Source: Brachypterus glaber
Lineage: Eukaryota > Arthropoda > Insecta > Coleoptera > Kateretidae
Assembly: GCA_958510825.1 (NCBI GenBank)
Contig: OY294047.1
Coordinates: 3,038,001-3,102,000 of the forward strand
Direction of reading: 5' to 3'
Length of the DNA stretch: 64,000 bases
The position numbers and the translations under genes were made by a program. A model generated the notes under the pieces. That model was given only the letters and a program-made list of their open reading frames with translations. It was not told the DNA's origin and did not search any database. The first letter of the stretch is position 1. The number at the start of each line of letters is the position of its first letter. This document shows, piece by piece, positions 11,474-22,803 of this stretch.

Positions 11474-12059
11474 CAGCCTGTTCCAGAACTCGCGTACAGA
11501 AATTTGGGGTATATTAAAAACCCTCTGGAAAATATGAAAAAAATGTCAAAAAAATCCATCTTCGTTCAATTCAAAAATAATAACGCTTTAAGTGGACCAA
11601 TGCTGTTGCTGATGTTAAATTACCTTTAAAAATTGAATTTGTAGCTATGGAAGCAAATTTAATTATTGAAGGTACATATTCTGTAGGTTGACATGGTGAT
11701 TAATGTGACATAAATATTTATTAATGTCAAAAAACCACCGCCGGATGGAGTGACCCTATAAAAATGGAATATTTGACAGCCTCTGTCGGTTTTGTCAAAA
11801 TATAATAACCTAAAGAGATTCTAAAGTTGAAAGTCTCAAACAATGCACGCGTCAACAATTAAAATGCAACCATATTTACTAATAAGTAGGGAAAAACTCA
11901 TTTGTAGGCAATTTAACATCAGCAACAGGATTGGTCAGATTAAATAGCTTCCTTTTTATTTAGTATTGAAGATGGATCTTTTTAGCAATTTTTTTCATAT
12001 TTTCCAGATGGTTTTTAATATACCCTCAAATTTCTGTACGCTAGTTCTGGAACAGGCTG
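11474..12059. mobile_element. Mariner-type MITE, 586 bp
   Basis: TA-flanked. The left end CAGCCTGTTCCAGAACTCGC and the complementary right end share roughly 80 bp of inverted repeat running through the GGTATATTAAAAACC and CTGGAAAATATGAAAAAAAT segments. No transposase is present. Confidence 0.85.
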
Positions 12060-12385
12060 TATATAATACTACGCATTCCATCATATACTATTATTACAGT
12101 GGTATATTGCATTTTCCCAAATAACGCAAGTTAAAACTATTGAATACGCAAAATGAAATATTGCTGCCATTAAAATAATACTTTCCCTGTAGGCGGCCTA
12201 CAGTAGATCTGGGTTCAAAACAAAAAAAAATTAAAGAATAAAAAAATTTTGAACGCAAAATTAAATATTTTTTTAGTAAAATGTGTTATAATATATTTGT
12301 TATCCTTTGGGAATAAAACATTGGTCACTATTTACTTACTTTGTAGTGAAATTATGCCTAATTAAATATTTTTCCAGTGCTACGT
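12060..12385. other. Intergenic stretch, no gene seen
   Basis: No supported feature. Confidence 0.5.
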
Positions 12386-12540
12386 AGTAAGGCCTATCCA
12401 GAAGCTTGCATAAGAACATAAAACATAAGAATGTGATGCCGTGATTGGCTTACAAGGAACATGGCGGCACATCAAGCCAATCACGGCATCGTATTGTTAT
12501 GTATTATGTTCTTATGCGAGTCTGTGAATAGGCACTTACT
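12386..12540. mobile_element. Foldback element with about 65-bp arms
   Basis: Left arm AGTAAGGCCTATCC...GATGCCGTGATTGGCTT and right arm AAGCCAATCACGGCATC...GGCACTTACT pair over about 65 bases around a GC-rich loop. No clear target duplication. Confidence 0.8.
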
Positions 12541-12583
12541 CATTAAAATGAAATAACGCAAAAGATGGTACAGTGAAGTACAC

Positions 12584-12810
12584 AACGAACTAATAACTCT
12601 TCTCTCTAGAATACGCAAACCGTTAATATAACGTTTCGCCAACATCTCGGTTTGTTTGTAAATAAATAGTAGGTATATTCAGGCCTGAACAATAACAATT
12701 ACCAGTAACTGTTATTGTTGTCTCTGTTAGAACAAAGATGTGCGAGTAAGACAGACAAATGTATATGTTGGCTACGTTTTTGTCAGTTTTTACAAATGAA
12801 ACAATTTCTT
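12584..12810 (+). mobile_element. TIR element family E, right end lost
   Basis: Very similar to 18714-18940 from the AACGAACTAA start onward. The right TIR present in the second copy is missing, so this copy is truncated. The family has an internal hairpin around AACAATAACAATTACCAG. Confidence 0.8.
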
Positions 12811-13357
12811 ATTGTACTTTTATGAATAGTAAAAATCAATTTCTCTCGCATTCTTCTATGTAGAGTTACGATCAGTAAAAAATAATTAAGAACTATATTT
12901 CGGTAGCTTTTTTCAACATCATTAATATAAAAAAGGTGATATATTTTATCTAGGAAACGAAATAATTACAAAAAAGCGTCAATACAAAACATAAAAATTA
13001 AATATAAAACATTAATTGCTTTCCTTTCATCTTGGCCCACATAATGTACCATAAAATCAAAAAATGAAAAGAAATTCGACAACGAAATGAAAAATTGGTT
13101 AAAACACTGAAGAAATGGTTGGAAATACAATAAAACTAATAATTTCTGGGAATAGTCCTAAAGAACTACCATTTTTGCGAAACAGAAGTTTTTAAAAATG
13201 ATTATACCCCTTGGAAATTGCGTTGTTACCTGAGGTCGACAAACCCGGTAGAAGAAGGTCTATTTTTATGGATTTTGGTTTCTCTTTCATGAGAATGTAT
13301 ATGGATTATTCCTGAAAAAATTACTATTTGTCAAAAATTAAATATTAAAACATTAAA
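12811..13357. other. Intergenic stretch, no gene seen
   Basis: No supported feature. Confidence 0.5.
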
Positions 13358-13600
13358 AGACTTGGTGTAAGATAATATGATCTTGGATAAAGATAACATG
13401 ATCTTGAATCAAGATAATTATATACTTGGTTTAAGATAATATGATCTTAAATAAATGGTTTAAGTGGCTTTGATTTAAGGAAATGTCCTTAAATCTAGAA
13501 CCTCAAATGCCAAGATCACGGCGGACTTGATCCAAGACAGTCATGACGTTGAACATATCGAAAGCCAAGATCGTTTTGCTTTGATTCAAGATATCCTTTT
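13358..13600. repeat. AAGAT/ATCTT-rich repeat, family F copy 1
   Basis: Many AAGATAATATGATCTT-like palindromic units. The phrase GACTTGGTGTAAGATAATAT also occurs at 43629-43735. The 60-codon minus frame at 13503-13685 lies in this repeat and is not supported. Confidence 0.6.
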
Positions 13601-13998
13601 TTTCTGTGTTAAAGTCCAAACCTATTTTTGAATCACCCTGTATACTCCCGAAGTTTTTTTTAATAAAAATTATATTTCCAGCCAAGAAGACTCAAATATT
13701 TTGATAAGAAAGCACCCATATACATCGAGGTATACTTTTTTAACCTGAATGTGCGATTCTTTTTTTGAAAGAAAAGGGGATCATTTTTCACTTTCTATGA
13801 GTGGGCGAAATTTACCTAATAATAATTTAAATTTTGGACCTTATTGGAAAATATTTAAAGGCTACAAAAGCCGTAAAGATGCTTCCCATTTTATAGTATA
13901 GTATTCGTAGTGCATATTGTATTTTTAGGTCTTTTTAAACAAATATTTTTTCCTGAAACTTGGTGCAACGGCGATTGTAACTGAATCATTAGATACAA

Positions 13999-14559
13999 GG
14001 GGCTGTTCAAGAATGACGTCACTTTCATAGGGGGGAGGGGAGGGGGTTGGTAAAAAGGTGACGAAAAGTGACGAATCCGGCTAAAAGTGACGTCACCTTT
14101 TAAAAAAGGTATATTTACAAAAAAAATTGTAAAAATAAGTCCAAACCAAAAATAAAATTACAAAAAATTTACACAGAAGAAAGTTTGGGACAAAAAACTG
14201 ATAAGGCCACCCCGTTTCATACACCTCTGTTTAAAATAAGAACATAAAGATAACATACAAAGATGGGCCTTATTAAGATTAGTTTACATTCAAAACCTCG
14301 TTGCTGTACCTCAAAGGGTTCCTGAGTTATTAAATAAAAACCGATTTTTTTAGCCACTTTCAAAGGGGCTTAGCTCCCTTATGACGCATTATTGGACATA
14401 TGTTTATAGGAACTTTTTTCATATTTTCCTATGTAGAATCACCCCTTAAAATTAATGACCCTATTTCTGAATAACCCTGTATATTAAAATTTAATTGTTT
14501 TTATATTTAAGTAGGTTTACCTATTCTAAAAATAGGTGACGTCATTCTTGAACAGCCCC
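13999..14559. mobile_element. Harbinger-like MITE with CRE palindromes in both ends, 561 bp
   Basis: Ends GGGGCTGTTCAAGAATGACG and complement, flanked by CAA on both sides (13996-13998, 14560-14562). Perfect TGACGTCA occurs at 14014-14021, 14088-14095 and 14537-14544. A G-rich tract follows the left end, as in family C. The interior from about 14220 resembles the right part of mariner MITEs (CAAAGGGTTCCTGAGTTA and ACCCTGTATA), so an older element may be nested. Confidence 0.8.
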
Positions 14560-14730
14560 CAAATGGATAGAAAGTTTTGATCCTATATTAATGTACTTTA
14601 ATTTTTGTTAAAAACACTATAGTTCTAAAGTCACGTACTCTAATATTTAAGGACGGACATAAAATGTTGCGTTTTTAACAAAAATTAAAGTACAATTGTA
14701 TAGGATATTAACTTTCGATTTCCTATCCAC
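14560..14730. mobile_element. Foldback element next to the CRE MITE
   Basis: Arms share TGTACTTTAATTTTTGTTAA in inverted orientation, flanked by GGATAG/CTATCC. The CRE element lies immediately to the left. TTGTAACTGAAT occurs just outside both elements (13975 and 14731). Confidence 0.6.
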
Positions 14731-17626
14731 TTGTAACTGAATATTCAGTTTACTTCTTACAGTTTAAAACAAAATCTTATTCCGCCTTTCCGTTCCTGTG
14801 ATATTTAAATTATATTCTGACATTATAAACTTGCCGAGATGGAAGGACGTCACATTTGCATATAGCTGTATTTTTAAATCTAAATATCTCGGCTCACATA
14901 GCATTAAATTTAAAGTGCGTGACACCGTTTTAAAGGAAAATGTTCGTTCTTTATCATTATTTTATTAGTTCTGGTCCCCATTTGCAAGTAAACCTGTAAT
15001 TGTCTTCCAACTTCGAGGTTGCGAAGAGTTGAAAAAAAGATACGTATCCTGTGTGAAATTTGGGCATTGTGAGAACAAATACAAAGATGCCGATTTTAAA
15101 TTATTTTTTTCGAAACTGGTCTTTTGACCCTTGTGCAAATATTACGCAGGCCATTTCTATTTTTTAGCAATATGCTATGCACATGTTCCAGATAGTTATA
15201 AGTACCTTTTATATTTTTTTAAGAGCATTTTTCTTACATAATGGCTATATTTTTCGAAAAAAAAAGAAACACTTCCGCATACCATGATTCTTCAATATTT
15301 TTATACATTTTTTGCACAATTTTTTCAGTGGAGTTCATATTTTATATCTAGTTTAATTTTTTGTAGATTTAGACTAAAAGAAAAACTCATAACCAGTATT
15401 CGGCGTATACTCAGTTATGACTCATCAACGTTGAAAATAAACACAGAAACATAGGCTTACGGAATAATTTTGCCGAATTATGAGGGAAATTTTTATAAAT
15501 CGAAGCATTTGACGACTAATTTGTTACCCACCACAATATTAACTATACATATTAACTATACATACGTATATATATCGGTGTTTTTCAAAGAAAAAAACGA
15601 CATTCGATTTTTATCTTTTAAGAATACGAAAGTTTTTAATTTTTATTTGTCGATAACTTTTTTCCCACCTTACTCGTTATAATGGAATCATTAAAAAATC
15701 AAGATAAAAGAAATAAAAATGTAAATATTTAAAACCTCGCGTCAACGCTAGAGTCGACGCGGCGCCTATGCGAGTACTGGAAATTCGCCGACTACTGCTC
15801 ATAACTTTGTATAAATATACAGGGTGGTCCATTTATCATGGCCATCCTTAATATTTTAATAACTGCTAAATATCCTTAACCCCTTCAGGGACGAATTTTT
15901 TGTTTAAATTAATTTAGCGGCAAAAGTTAAAAATGCTTTTTATTGTAAAAACAAGTTGTCCTATCTGCAAAAATTCACTTTTTGAGATAAGCACACCATT
16001 GTATTGCTTTACACTAATCCCATGTGCCTACTAAAAAGGATTTTCCTTTCTAAAACCCAAATCCTAAAAATTTGCCTAAAATGTTTGTCCTATGTGGAAA
16101 ATTTTCGATGTTTTCTAAATAAAATTGTCCTAACTAGTCTTTACTTTTCTTTAGTCAGCACTAGGACTAACTTTACAGATCTTAGTAACTTGATTTGACT
16201 TTTTGATTTCCAAAACACTAATTGAACAAGAATCATCAAAAGTTAACAAGATTAAGGTACTTAAGTCACAATTTTAAAGTCAGCACAGTATTGTAGGTTC
16301 TGGGTTGTAACTGATTGTACACTTAGTAATTATTTTCTTCAGGTAGGCCTTTAACGCTTTCAAGTTGAAAGGATAACACTCGAATACTCAAACATTGCCG
16401 CGACGAAAATTAAAGAAATAACCCATAATTATCCCGAAATTGTTTCCTTTTTAAAATAACAACTTTTAATTAAATTCCTGGAAAGGGACCTCTAACTTTA
16501 TAATTATTTGTCATTATAGGATTTACTTAAGTATATGGTACTAGTGCGTGCTGAATCTGAATTTGACTAATATCAATCATGTCAGGATTCTGCTAAATAA
16601 TCTCTGATTGCAAAAACGTCTTTTATTTCGACTTTTGCGATATTCAACCAAAAAAAAAGGAATACACAGAAAAATATGCACTAAAATACTATTAATATTA
16701 ATGAAAATAAAGTTTAGTGCCTTATAGACGGCAAACTATTAAAATCTATAAAGAAATTGCACAGCTCTACTACAGAATTTTCACAATCAATGAGAAAATC
16801 CCTACCAAAATGTCATATAGTTGCTATTTCACGCTTTTTTGGGATCATCACTAAGCATATATATAACCAATATATTGGTATGGTGGCTTTCGCACCGACT
16901 GTTGAAAATTTAAAATACTTATTAAAAATAAGTATAACTGTAATGAGAGCGTAGAAATTGGTGGCGCTATCTAATGTTTGCACAAAAGTACTACACATTA
17001 TATGTTGGCAGACCTGTAATCTGATAAGAATTATCTATATCTAAATACACAGGCGGACAAAATTTTTTTCTCAAAGCCAGCACATTGGACGATTCTTAAT
17101 ATTTGACAAGATTATGGTGATCGAAGTAATCTGGAAAACTTTAATGAAATTCTTATTAAATTCTTAAATGTTTCTTGTAAAGGCACTTATTTGTATATAC
17201 TGCTTTTTCACTTGGACCAGCAGATACAGCTTTGACATTTGGTACAGAAGAATACTAACAAGATTATATTTTCAAATTGGATAAGACAAAAGGGTTAATC
17301 TGGGGATTTTTTTATTGCATTATATTTTGCCATAAATATTTACTACGCCCCATCGAATAATCTATTTTAAATACTTTTATTACTTGGATTTAAACTGTGG
17401 ATTAACTTGTTTCCAAGTAACTGAAAAAATGCTTAATCCAAGATTAAGTAGGTAGTAGATAAATTCACCTAATTTTGGGAACTACTGACAAAAATCGTTA
17501 CTTAGAATCAGAGGTTAATAAGGCAAAAAGTCAAAAAGATTAAAAAACAGGTAAGTTTTAAAATTTAAATTTTTATTACAAAAATAGAATATCTATTAAC
17601 TGTGGTAACATTGGTTCTCTTAGCGC
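14731..17626. other. Long intergenic stretch, no gene supported
   Basis: Holds a solo mariner-type end (TACAGGGTGGTCCATTTATC at about 15819) and a GC-rich spot at 15735-15775 with an imperfect GCGTC/GACGC hairpin. Short frames (15470, 16004, 16757) are AT-driven and unrecognised. Confidence 0.45.
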
Positions 17627-17941
17627 TAATGGAGCTCTCTACAACTAGAATTATGAAACAAAAGACGTCTACCCTATCTCTATCTCATTTGTGCTACACT
17701 TTCCAGCCAACCAAATAAATACTGTATTTGTGTTTCATACAACAAATACAGTATTTATTTGGTTGGCCGGAAAGTGTAGCACAAACATAGCTAATGTGAA
17801 TCTGTAGAATAAGATAATTCTACTAAAATTTAGATGGCGCCAGTGATTTCTTTAATAAAAATATTATAGTTACACTTTTCGCCCGGCCAAGTAAATATTG
17901 TATTTTTTCAACAAAGAACAAATACAGAATTTGTTTGGTTA
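17627..17941 (+). repeat. Two-hairpin repeat family A, copy 2
   Basis: Begins TAATGGAGCTCTCTAC. The first hairpin pairs CCAACCAAATAAATACTGTA with its complement; the second, related hairpin starts at CACTTTTCGCCCGGCC. The two hairpins resemble each other, so the element looks like an internal duplication. Truncated on the right relative to 60992-61390. Confidence 0.85.
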
Positions 17942-18713
17942 AGAGAAATCGCGATTGGGGAGTTTGGACTTTTTTTGCCCAAATTTTTTTATGTGTATTT
18001 TTGTGTGTATTTTTTGTAAAAATATGGATTCCTGGAGTAAAAAACATAAAAAATGTCATATAGTGTACACTGTATGAGCAACAGTTAAAAAAAAATGCAA
18101 CTGAAGAAAAAGTAACATTTAGTGCCACCAAAAATGTTATTTTTTAAAAGGCATTTACCCCTTTAAAGTTATATTTAGGTTTTTCGACGAAGAACTTTTT
18201 TGCTTAGTTTTTAATAAAGAATCGCCCTGCAGCATTAACATTTTATTGTTGCTTTTTTTGTTCCCCATTCAATATGTCCATCTTTGAAGGGCTGTAGCCT
18301 CTGTAGGACTTATTTTGGGAAATATATTTATTTATTTATTTATTTGAATAGATACACAGAGAGATACACAGAGAGCCCCAAAAGACTACGTACACCGTGT
18401 ATACACATATTAAATTATTGCGTGTAAACATTTTTTGTTCAAATTTTAGGCGAAAACATTGTTTTATATTAACACATGTTTCTTATTTGTGTAGCTGACC
18501 TAATCTTGTAAAACCTTTCAATATTTTATAATAGGTCTATTTGGGTACCTATAATTCGATCTTTGCCATAAAATCTTGTGCAATGCAAAAAAGTTCTGAG
18601 AAATGCAATGCAATTATCTTTATGTCATTACCTGAACACTTTCACTTGATATTCTCTTCACAGCACGAAGTGCATGGAGAATATTACACGATGGTTTTAC
18701 GGGTGGAAACAAC
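17942..18713. other. Intergenic stretch, no gene seen
   Basis: Contains a (TTTA)n run at about 18325 and a short AGAGATACACAG duplication at about 18357. No gene supported. Confidence 0.5.
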
Positions 18714-18965
18714 AACGAACTAACAACTCTTCTCTCTAGAATACGCATACCGTTAATATAAAGTATCGCCAACATCTCAGTTTGTTTGTAAACAAATAGT
18801 AGGTATATTCAGGCCTGAACAATAACAATTACCAGTAACTGTTATTGTTGTCTCTGTTAGAACAAAGCTGTGCGAGTAAGACAGACGAATGTATATGTTG
18901 GCTACGTTTTTGTCAGTTTTTACAAATGAAATGCCTATTCTAGAGAGAAGAGTTATTAGTTCGTT
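18714..18965 (+). mobile_element. TIR element family E, complete copy
   Basis: Inverted ends of about 29 bp start AACGAACTAACAACTCTTC and end with the complement GAAGAGTTATTAGTTCGTT. Length 252 bp, non-coding. The minus-strand frame at 18777-18974 is a by-product. Confidence 0.88.
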
Positions 18966-19659
18966 GGGAAACACCCGTTATTAAAATCGAAACTTTTGAA
19001 CGGAATGTAATATTTAAAAAAATCTTTCACCAAACGATTTAGTCACATATGGTTAACATTAGCATAGGGCAAAGGGAGCAAAATTTTTATCGTAGGATTA
19101 TTAGTTTCCGAGATATAGGAATTTAAATCAATTTTGATATATTATTACATTTTTAATTAGATGTCAAATTTTGACACTTAATTGATAAAAATATTAACAC
19201 CAATTTGGAAAAGAATATACAGTATAGTATGTATATACAGTATAAAAATGTTTGAAACTATATCGAGAAAAACGCAATTTATTATCCACCGTGAAGAGTA
19301 CAATGTATAATGCGAAGCAGTAATTATCTTTACCTAATTTCGATCTAAATTTCGGGTACCAATAGACGGCACTTTTTGAAAAACTTTTAATCTCATTTTC
19401 TAAATTTACGTAATACAATGAACATACCAATTCTTTTTGCAAATCAATGTACCGGCAAAATATTTGGTGGTTTTTACTTTGTCTACACCGAGAAAAAGAA
19501 CCAGGGTTGAGGCAGAAAAAAAAAATCGAGAACGAATTGTTCTAAACAAGTTTTGTTTTCACGACTAAACTGGACTTCCCCAAGCATGCATGCATCTATG
19601 CATGCAAAATATTGACATTTATATTTCATCAAAAGGCATTTTAAAATAATTAATAGTCT
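18966..19659. other. Intergenic stretch, no gene seen
   Basis: Contains a GCATGCATGC palindrome cluster near 19585. An 82-codon minus frame (19194-19442) is unrecognised. Confidence 0.45.
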
Positions 19660-19988
19660 TTTATGGTACTAGTGGGTAAAGTAAGATATTGCCCATGAGA
19701 AAATTAACCTGCGAGGCGTCAGCCAAGCAGGTTAATTTTCGAGAGGGCAATATCGGTTTACCCATGAGTGCCATAAAAGGTTTTATCCAATACATAGCTT
19801 AGGAATTCATATTTTTATTAAAAATTTTAATGACATTTACAAGAAAATAATTTGACAAGTGACAGTTGAGTGGGTAAAATAAATAATTATCCACTCAATA
19901 AAGTAAAGGCCACGCGGGGGTTATTATTTAGTTTATCTATTTAAAATAAAGCTGGTAATTGTCTTATTATCTGTATGTATTGGATAAA
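19660..19988 (+). mobile_element. Compound foldback family B, copy 2 (most complete)
   Basis: Module 1 (about 19660-19780) is a hairpin bounded by TTTATGGTACTAGTGGG and CCCATGAGTGCCATAAA. Module 2 (about 19783-19988) is bounded by TTTTATCCAATACAT and ATGTATTGGATAAA. No coding potential. Confidence 0.88.
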
Positions 19989-20300
19989 CATTTTTTTTTC
20001 TTTTTAAGTTGTATTATAACCACATTATCACACGCATCTTGCATTTTCATCGCTTATTTTTTGAAACGAAAAAATTTATGCCAAGAACTATAAAAATCAC
20101 GTTTATTAAAATTTTGCCAATTTATTTACAATCAAAATTTCCTCAAGTGCATATTTTTGTCTTTTTTTGTTGTAAAAAACACTCAAATAGAAAAAATAGT
20201 ATAAATTATTCGTTTCGTTACACTAATGATACACTTGTCCATTAAAAATATGTTTATATTTAAAATTGTTGATTGTTACAAATAAAAGACCCAAATATTG
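19989..20300. other. Intergenic stretch, no gene seen
   Basis: No supported feature. Confidence 0.5.
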
Positions 20301-21475
20301 AGTGTATCTTTAAAATTGCTTTTAAAGTTTGCCAAAAACCTAATTGCGATTTTTTGCCGGTTTATTAAAGAAAGCTTCATTAAAACAAGTTCTGATACTG
20401 AGAAAGGGAGTAAAAATTTAATAACGCGTCTTGATCAAAGAAGCAACCAATTGTTTCAAATAAAAGCCTGTTTACCCAAATATTGAAATTAATCCACAAT
20501 TTGCTGCTTTCAAATTTTGGTAATCTTGTTAAAATTAAATTTGTAGGTACAAGATGGACATATTTAATAACCAGGCCCGTTGGAATCCTTTTATTACATT
20601 TAAAGGAAAATCTAATTTTGTTTACATTTTTTTAAAACGTGATAATTTTTTTTGTTAAAAAGACCTTGTATAAAAATGCAAAATCTTAATAACTTAAACC
20701 AAGTGATTTTTTTAACTAGTGTACGTTTAAAATTCATTTCAAAATTTATAAAAAAAATTAATTGCGATTTTTTGCGGGTTTCTTAAAGAAAGTTTAATTA
20801 AAACAAGTTCTGATACTGAAAAAGCGAGTAAAATTTAATAACGCGTCTTGATCAAAGAAGCAACCAATTGTTTCAAATAAAAGACTGTTTACCCAAATAT
20901 TGAAATTAATCCGCAATTTGCTGCTTTCAAGTTTTGGTAATCTTGTTAAAATTAAATTTGTAGGTATAAGATGGACATATTGAAAAAACCAGGCTGACTT
21001 TTTATTATATTTAAAGGAAAATCTAATTTTGTTTACATTTTTGTCAAAAAGTGATTTTTTATTTTTTTTATTGTCAACTCGCTTCTAAAATACCTTGTAT
21101 AAAAATCTTAATAACTAAGGGATTTTTTTATGAGTGTACCTTTAAAATTATTTCAAAGTTTATAAAAAACCTAATTGAGATTTTTTGCTGGTTCCTTAAA
21201 GAAAGTTTAATAAAAACAAGTTCTGATACTGAAAAAGGGAGTAAAAATTTAATAACGCGTCGTGATCAAAGAAGCAACCAATTGTTGCAAATAAAAGCCT
21301 GTTTACCCAAATATTTAAATAAATCCACAATTTGCTGCTTTCAAGTTTTGGTAATCTTGTTAAAATTAAATTTGTAGGTATAAGATGGACATATTGAATA
21401 ACCAGGCTGGCCCGTTGGAATCCTTTCATTATATTAAAAGGATCATCTAATTTGTTTACATTTTTGTCAAAATAG
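20301..21475 (+). repeat. Tandem triplication, period about 416 bp
   Basis: Units start at 20301, 20718 and 21133 with AGTGTAYSTTTAAAATT. All share ACAAGTTCTGATACTGARAA and ATAACGCGTCKTGATCAAAG. The third unit ends early near 21475. Frames at 20298 and 21051 exist only because of the repeat. Confidence 0.9.
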
Positions 21476-22064
21476 GACTATACGTATCGGAACTTTTATG
21501 TATTTAATCTTGTTACAATTTATTATGGACAAAATCAATACTGAGAAACAACATTTCCTAATCCATGCGCCCAATTGTTGCAATTTACATAATATTTACC
21601 CTTTTGTTGTCCAGGTAAAATGGACAATCGGCACAATACTAAAATTGTGATATTAATATTTTAAATTTTTTATTGCATAGGATTTAATTTCTTTTCGTAT
21701 TCCGCCACAAATCCTATCTTACCTACCCAGAAAACCAGATTGAGAGTCTAGTATATAGAATCTTAAACTTTCTTTCATATAGCAAGAAAAATGGAAGAAA
21801 AATTTGGATGTTCAAAATATTTCTCAAAAACTGAATGAAAAATGGACGCTATAATTGTACGTCTAAAAGCACGCATAACTATATCGAAAAATGTATGCTC
21901 ATATTAATTTAAGGTCTTTTTTTTAGGTTTCATTTTTAAAGTCCAAACCTAGTTTCAGACGGTAAATGCTTATATCGGCTCAAATTAGCTCGCTAATAAT
22001 GCTTCTATTTTTCGCACTAAATGCATGCAAATATTTCAAAATAGTATTTATTTTTTCTTAACAG
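21476..22064. other. Intergenic stretch, no gene seen
   Basis: No supported feature except the candidate acceptor at its right edge. Confidence 0.45.
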
Positions 22065-22407
22065 ACGTTTAGTATTACTAATGTTTTCAGAATGGATGCA
22101 CGAAAGCGGCTTTACGAATCTACGAATTATAAATTCTTCTCAGATCTTTCGAAAAGATAAAAAAATCATCGAAAAAAAAAGACTGTTTGATCATTTAGCT
22201 TCTTTAAGAAGGAAAGAAGTACAAAACAAAAGTAAGAGTGGCCTTAGTGAATGCAGTGAAGTTTCAGAAGAATACAGGAGTGGGAAAAGCAGAAGTATTA
22301 GTGAAAATGAGAGTGAAAGCGAAAGTGATGGCAGCGAGGAAGAAAATGAATGTGAAAATTTAAATTTTCAACAAAAATTATCCAAAGTGAGCTGTGATAC
22401 AGTATGA
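22065..22407 (+). CDS. Candidate exon of unknown function, Ser/Glu-rich
   Basis: The frame from the ATG at 22081 has 108 codons and is open leftward to an acceptor-like TTTTTTCTTAACAG (AG 22063-22064). The N-terminal half is mixed and basic (FRKDKKIIEKKRLFDHLASL), suggesting a helical segment. The C-terminal half is acidic and serine-rich (SISENESESESDGSEEENE), typical of a disordered region. A possible donor AAA|GTGAGC lies at 22388. Base use is less AT-skewed than the flanks. I recognise no family. It could be an exon of a host gene with distant partners, or a transposon-derived fragment. Confidence 0.3.
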
Positions 22408-22803
22408 ACCATAAACAAATGTGTTATACCTATTTTCATCCTCATGATTTCAAAAATAATAACCTTTCTTGAGATAACGAGACAAACGACAATAAACCAT
22501 TAAAAACACAATCAACCCCCAAATCCAACCCCAACCAAACAAACCATTTCCAACCAAACTAATCCCAACGAGTCAAACCCAAACAAATCTGATCCCAAGC
22601 AAACAAATAATACCAACTTTTTTTCGGATATTACGTCGCCAGAGTGATTTTTTCCGGATATTTCGAGATATTTTTTAGTCAGAATATTTTAGGCCCGCAT
22701 ATTTTTTTTTGATCTATTTCTTTGGTTATTTTCGACCAGGATATTTGTCGGAAAACCTTAAGTTACTACATTTATATGTAGTCACTAGTAAATCACCTAT
22801 ATA
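22408..22803. repeat. C/A-only skewed tract, then AT-rich DNA
   Basis: About 22497-22615 is almost all C and A, built from degenerate CCCAA/CCAAAC units (strong strand asymmetry). No gene seen. Confidence 0.55.

Noticed and set aside
13975..14742. Larger element defined by TTGTAACTGAAT on both sides of the CRE MITE and foldback
   Set aside because: A 12-base AT-rich match is too weak, and each inner element is already explained by its own ends.
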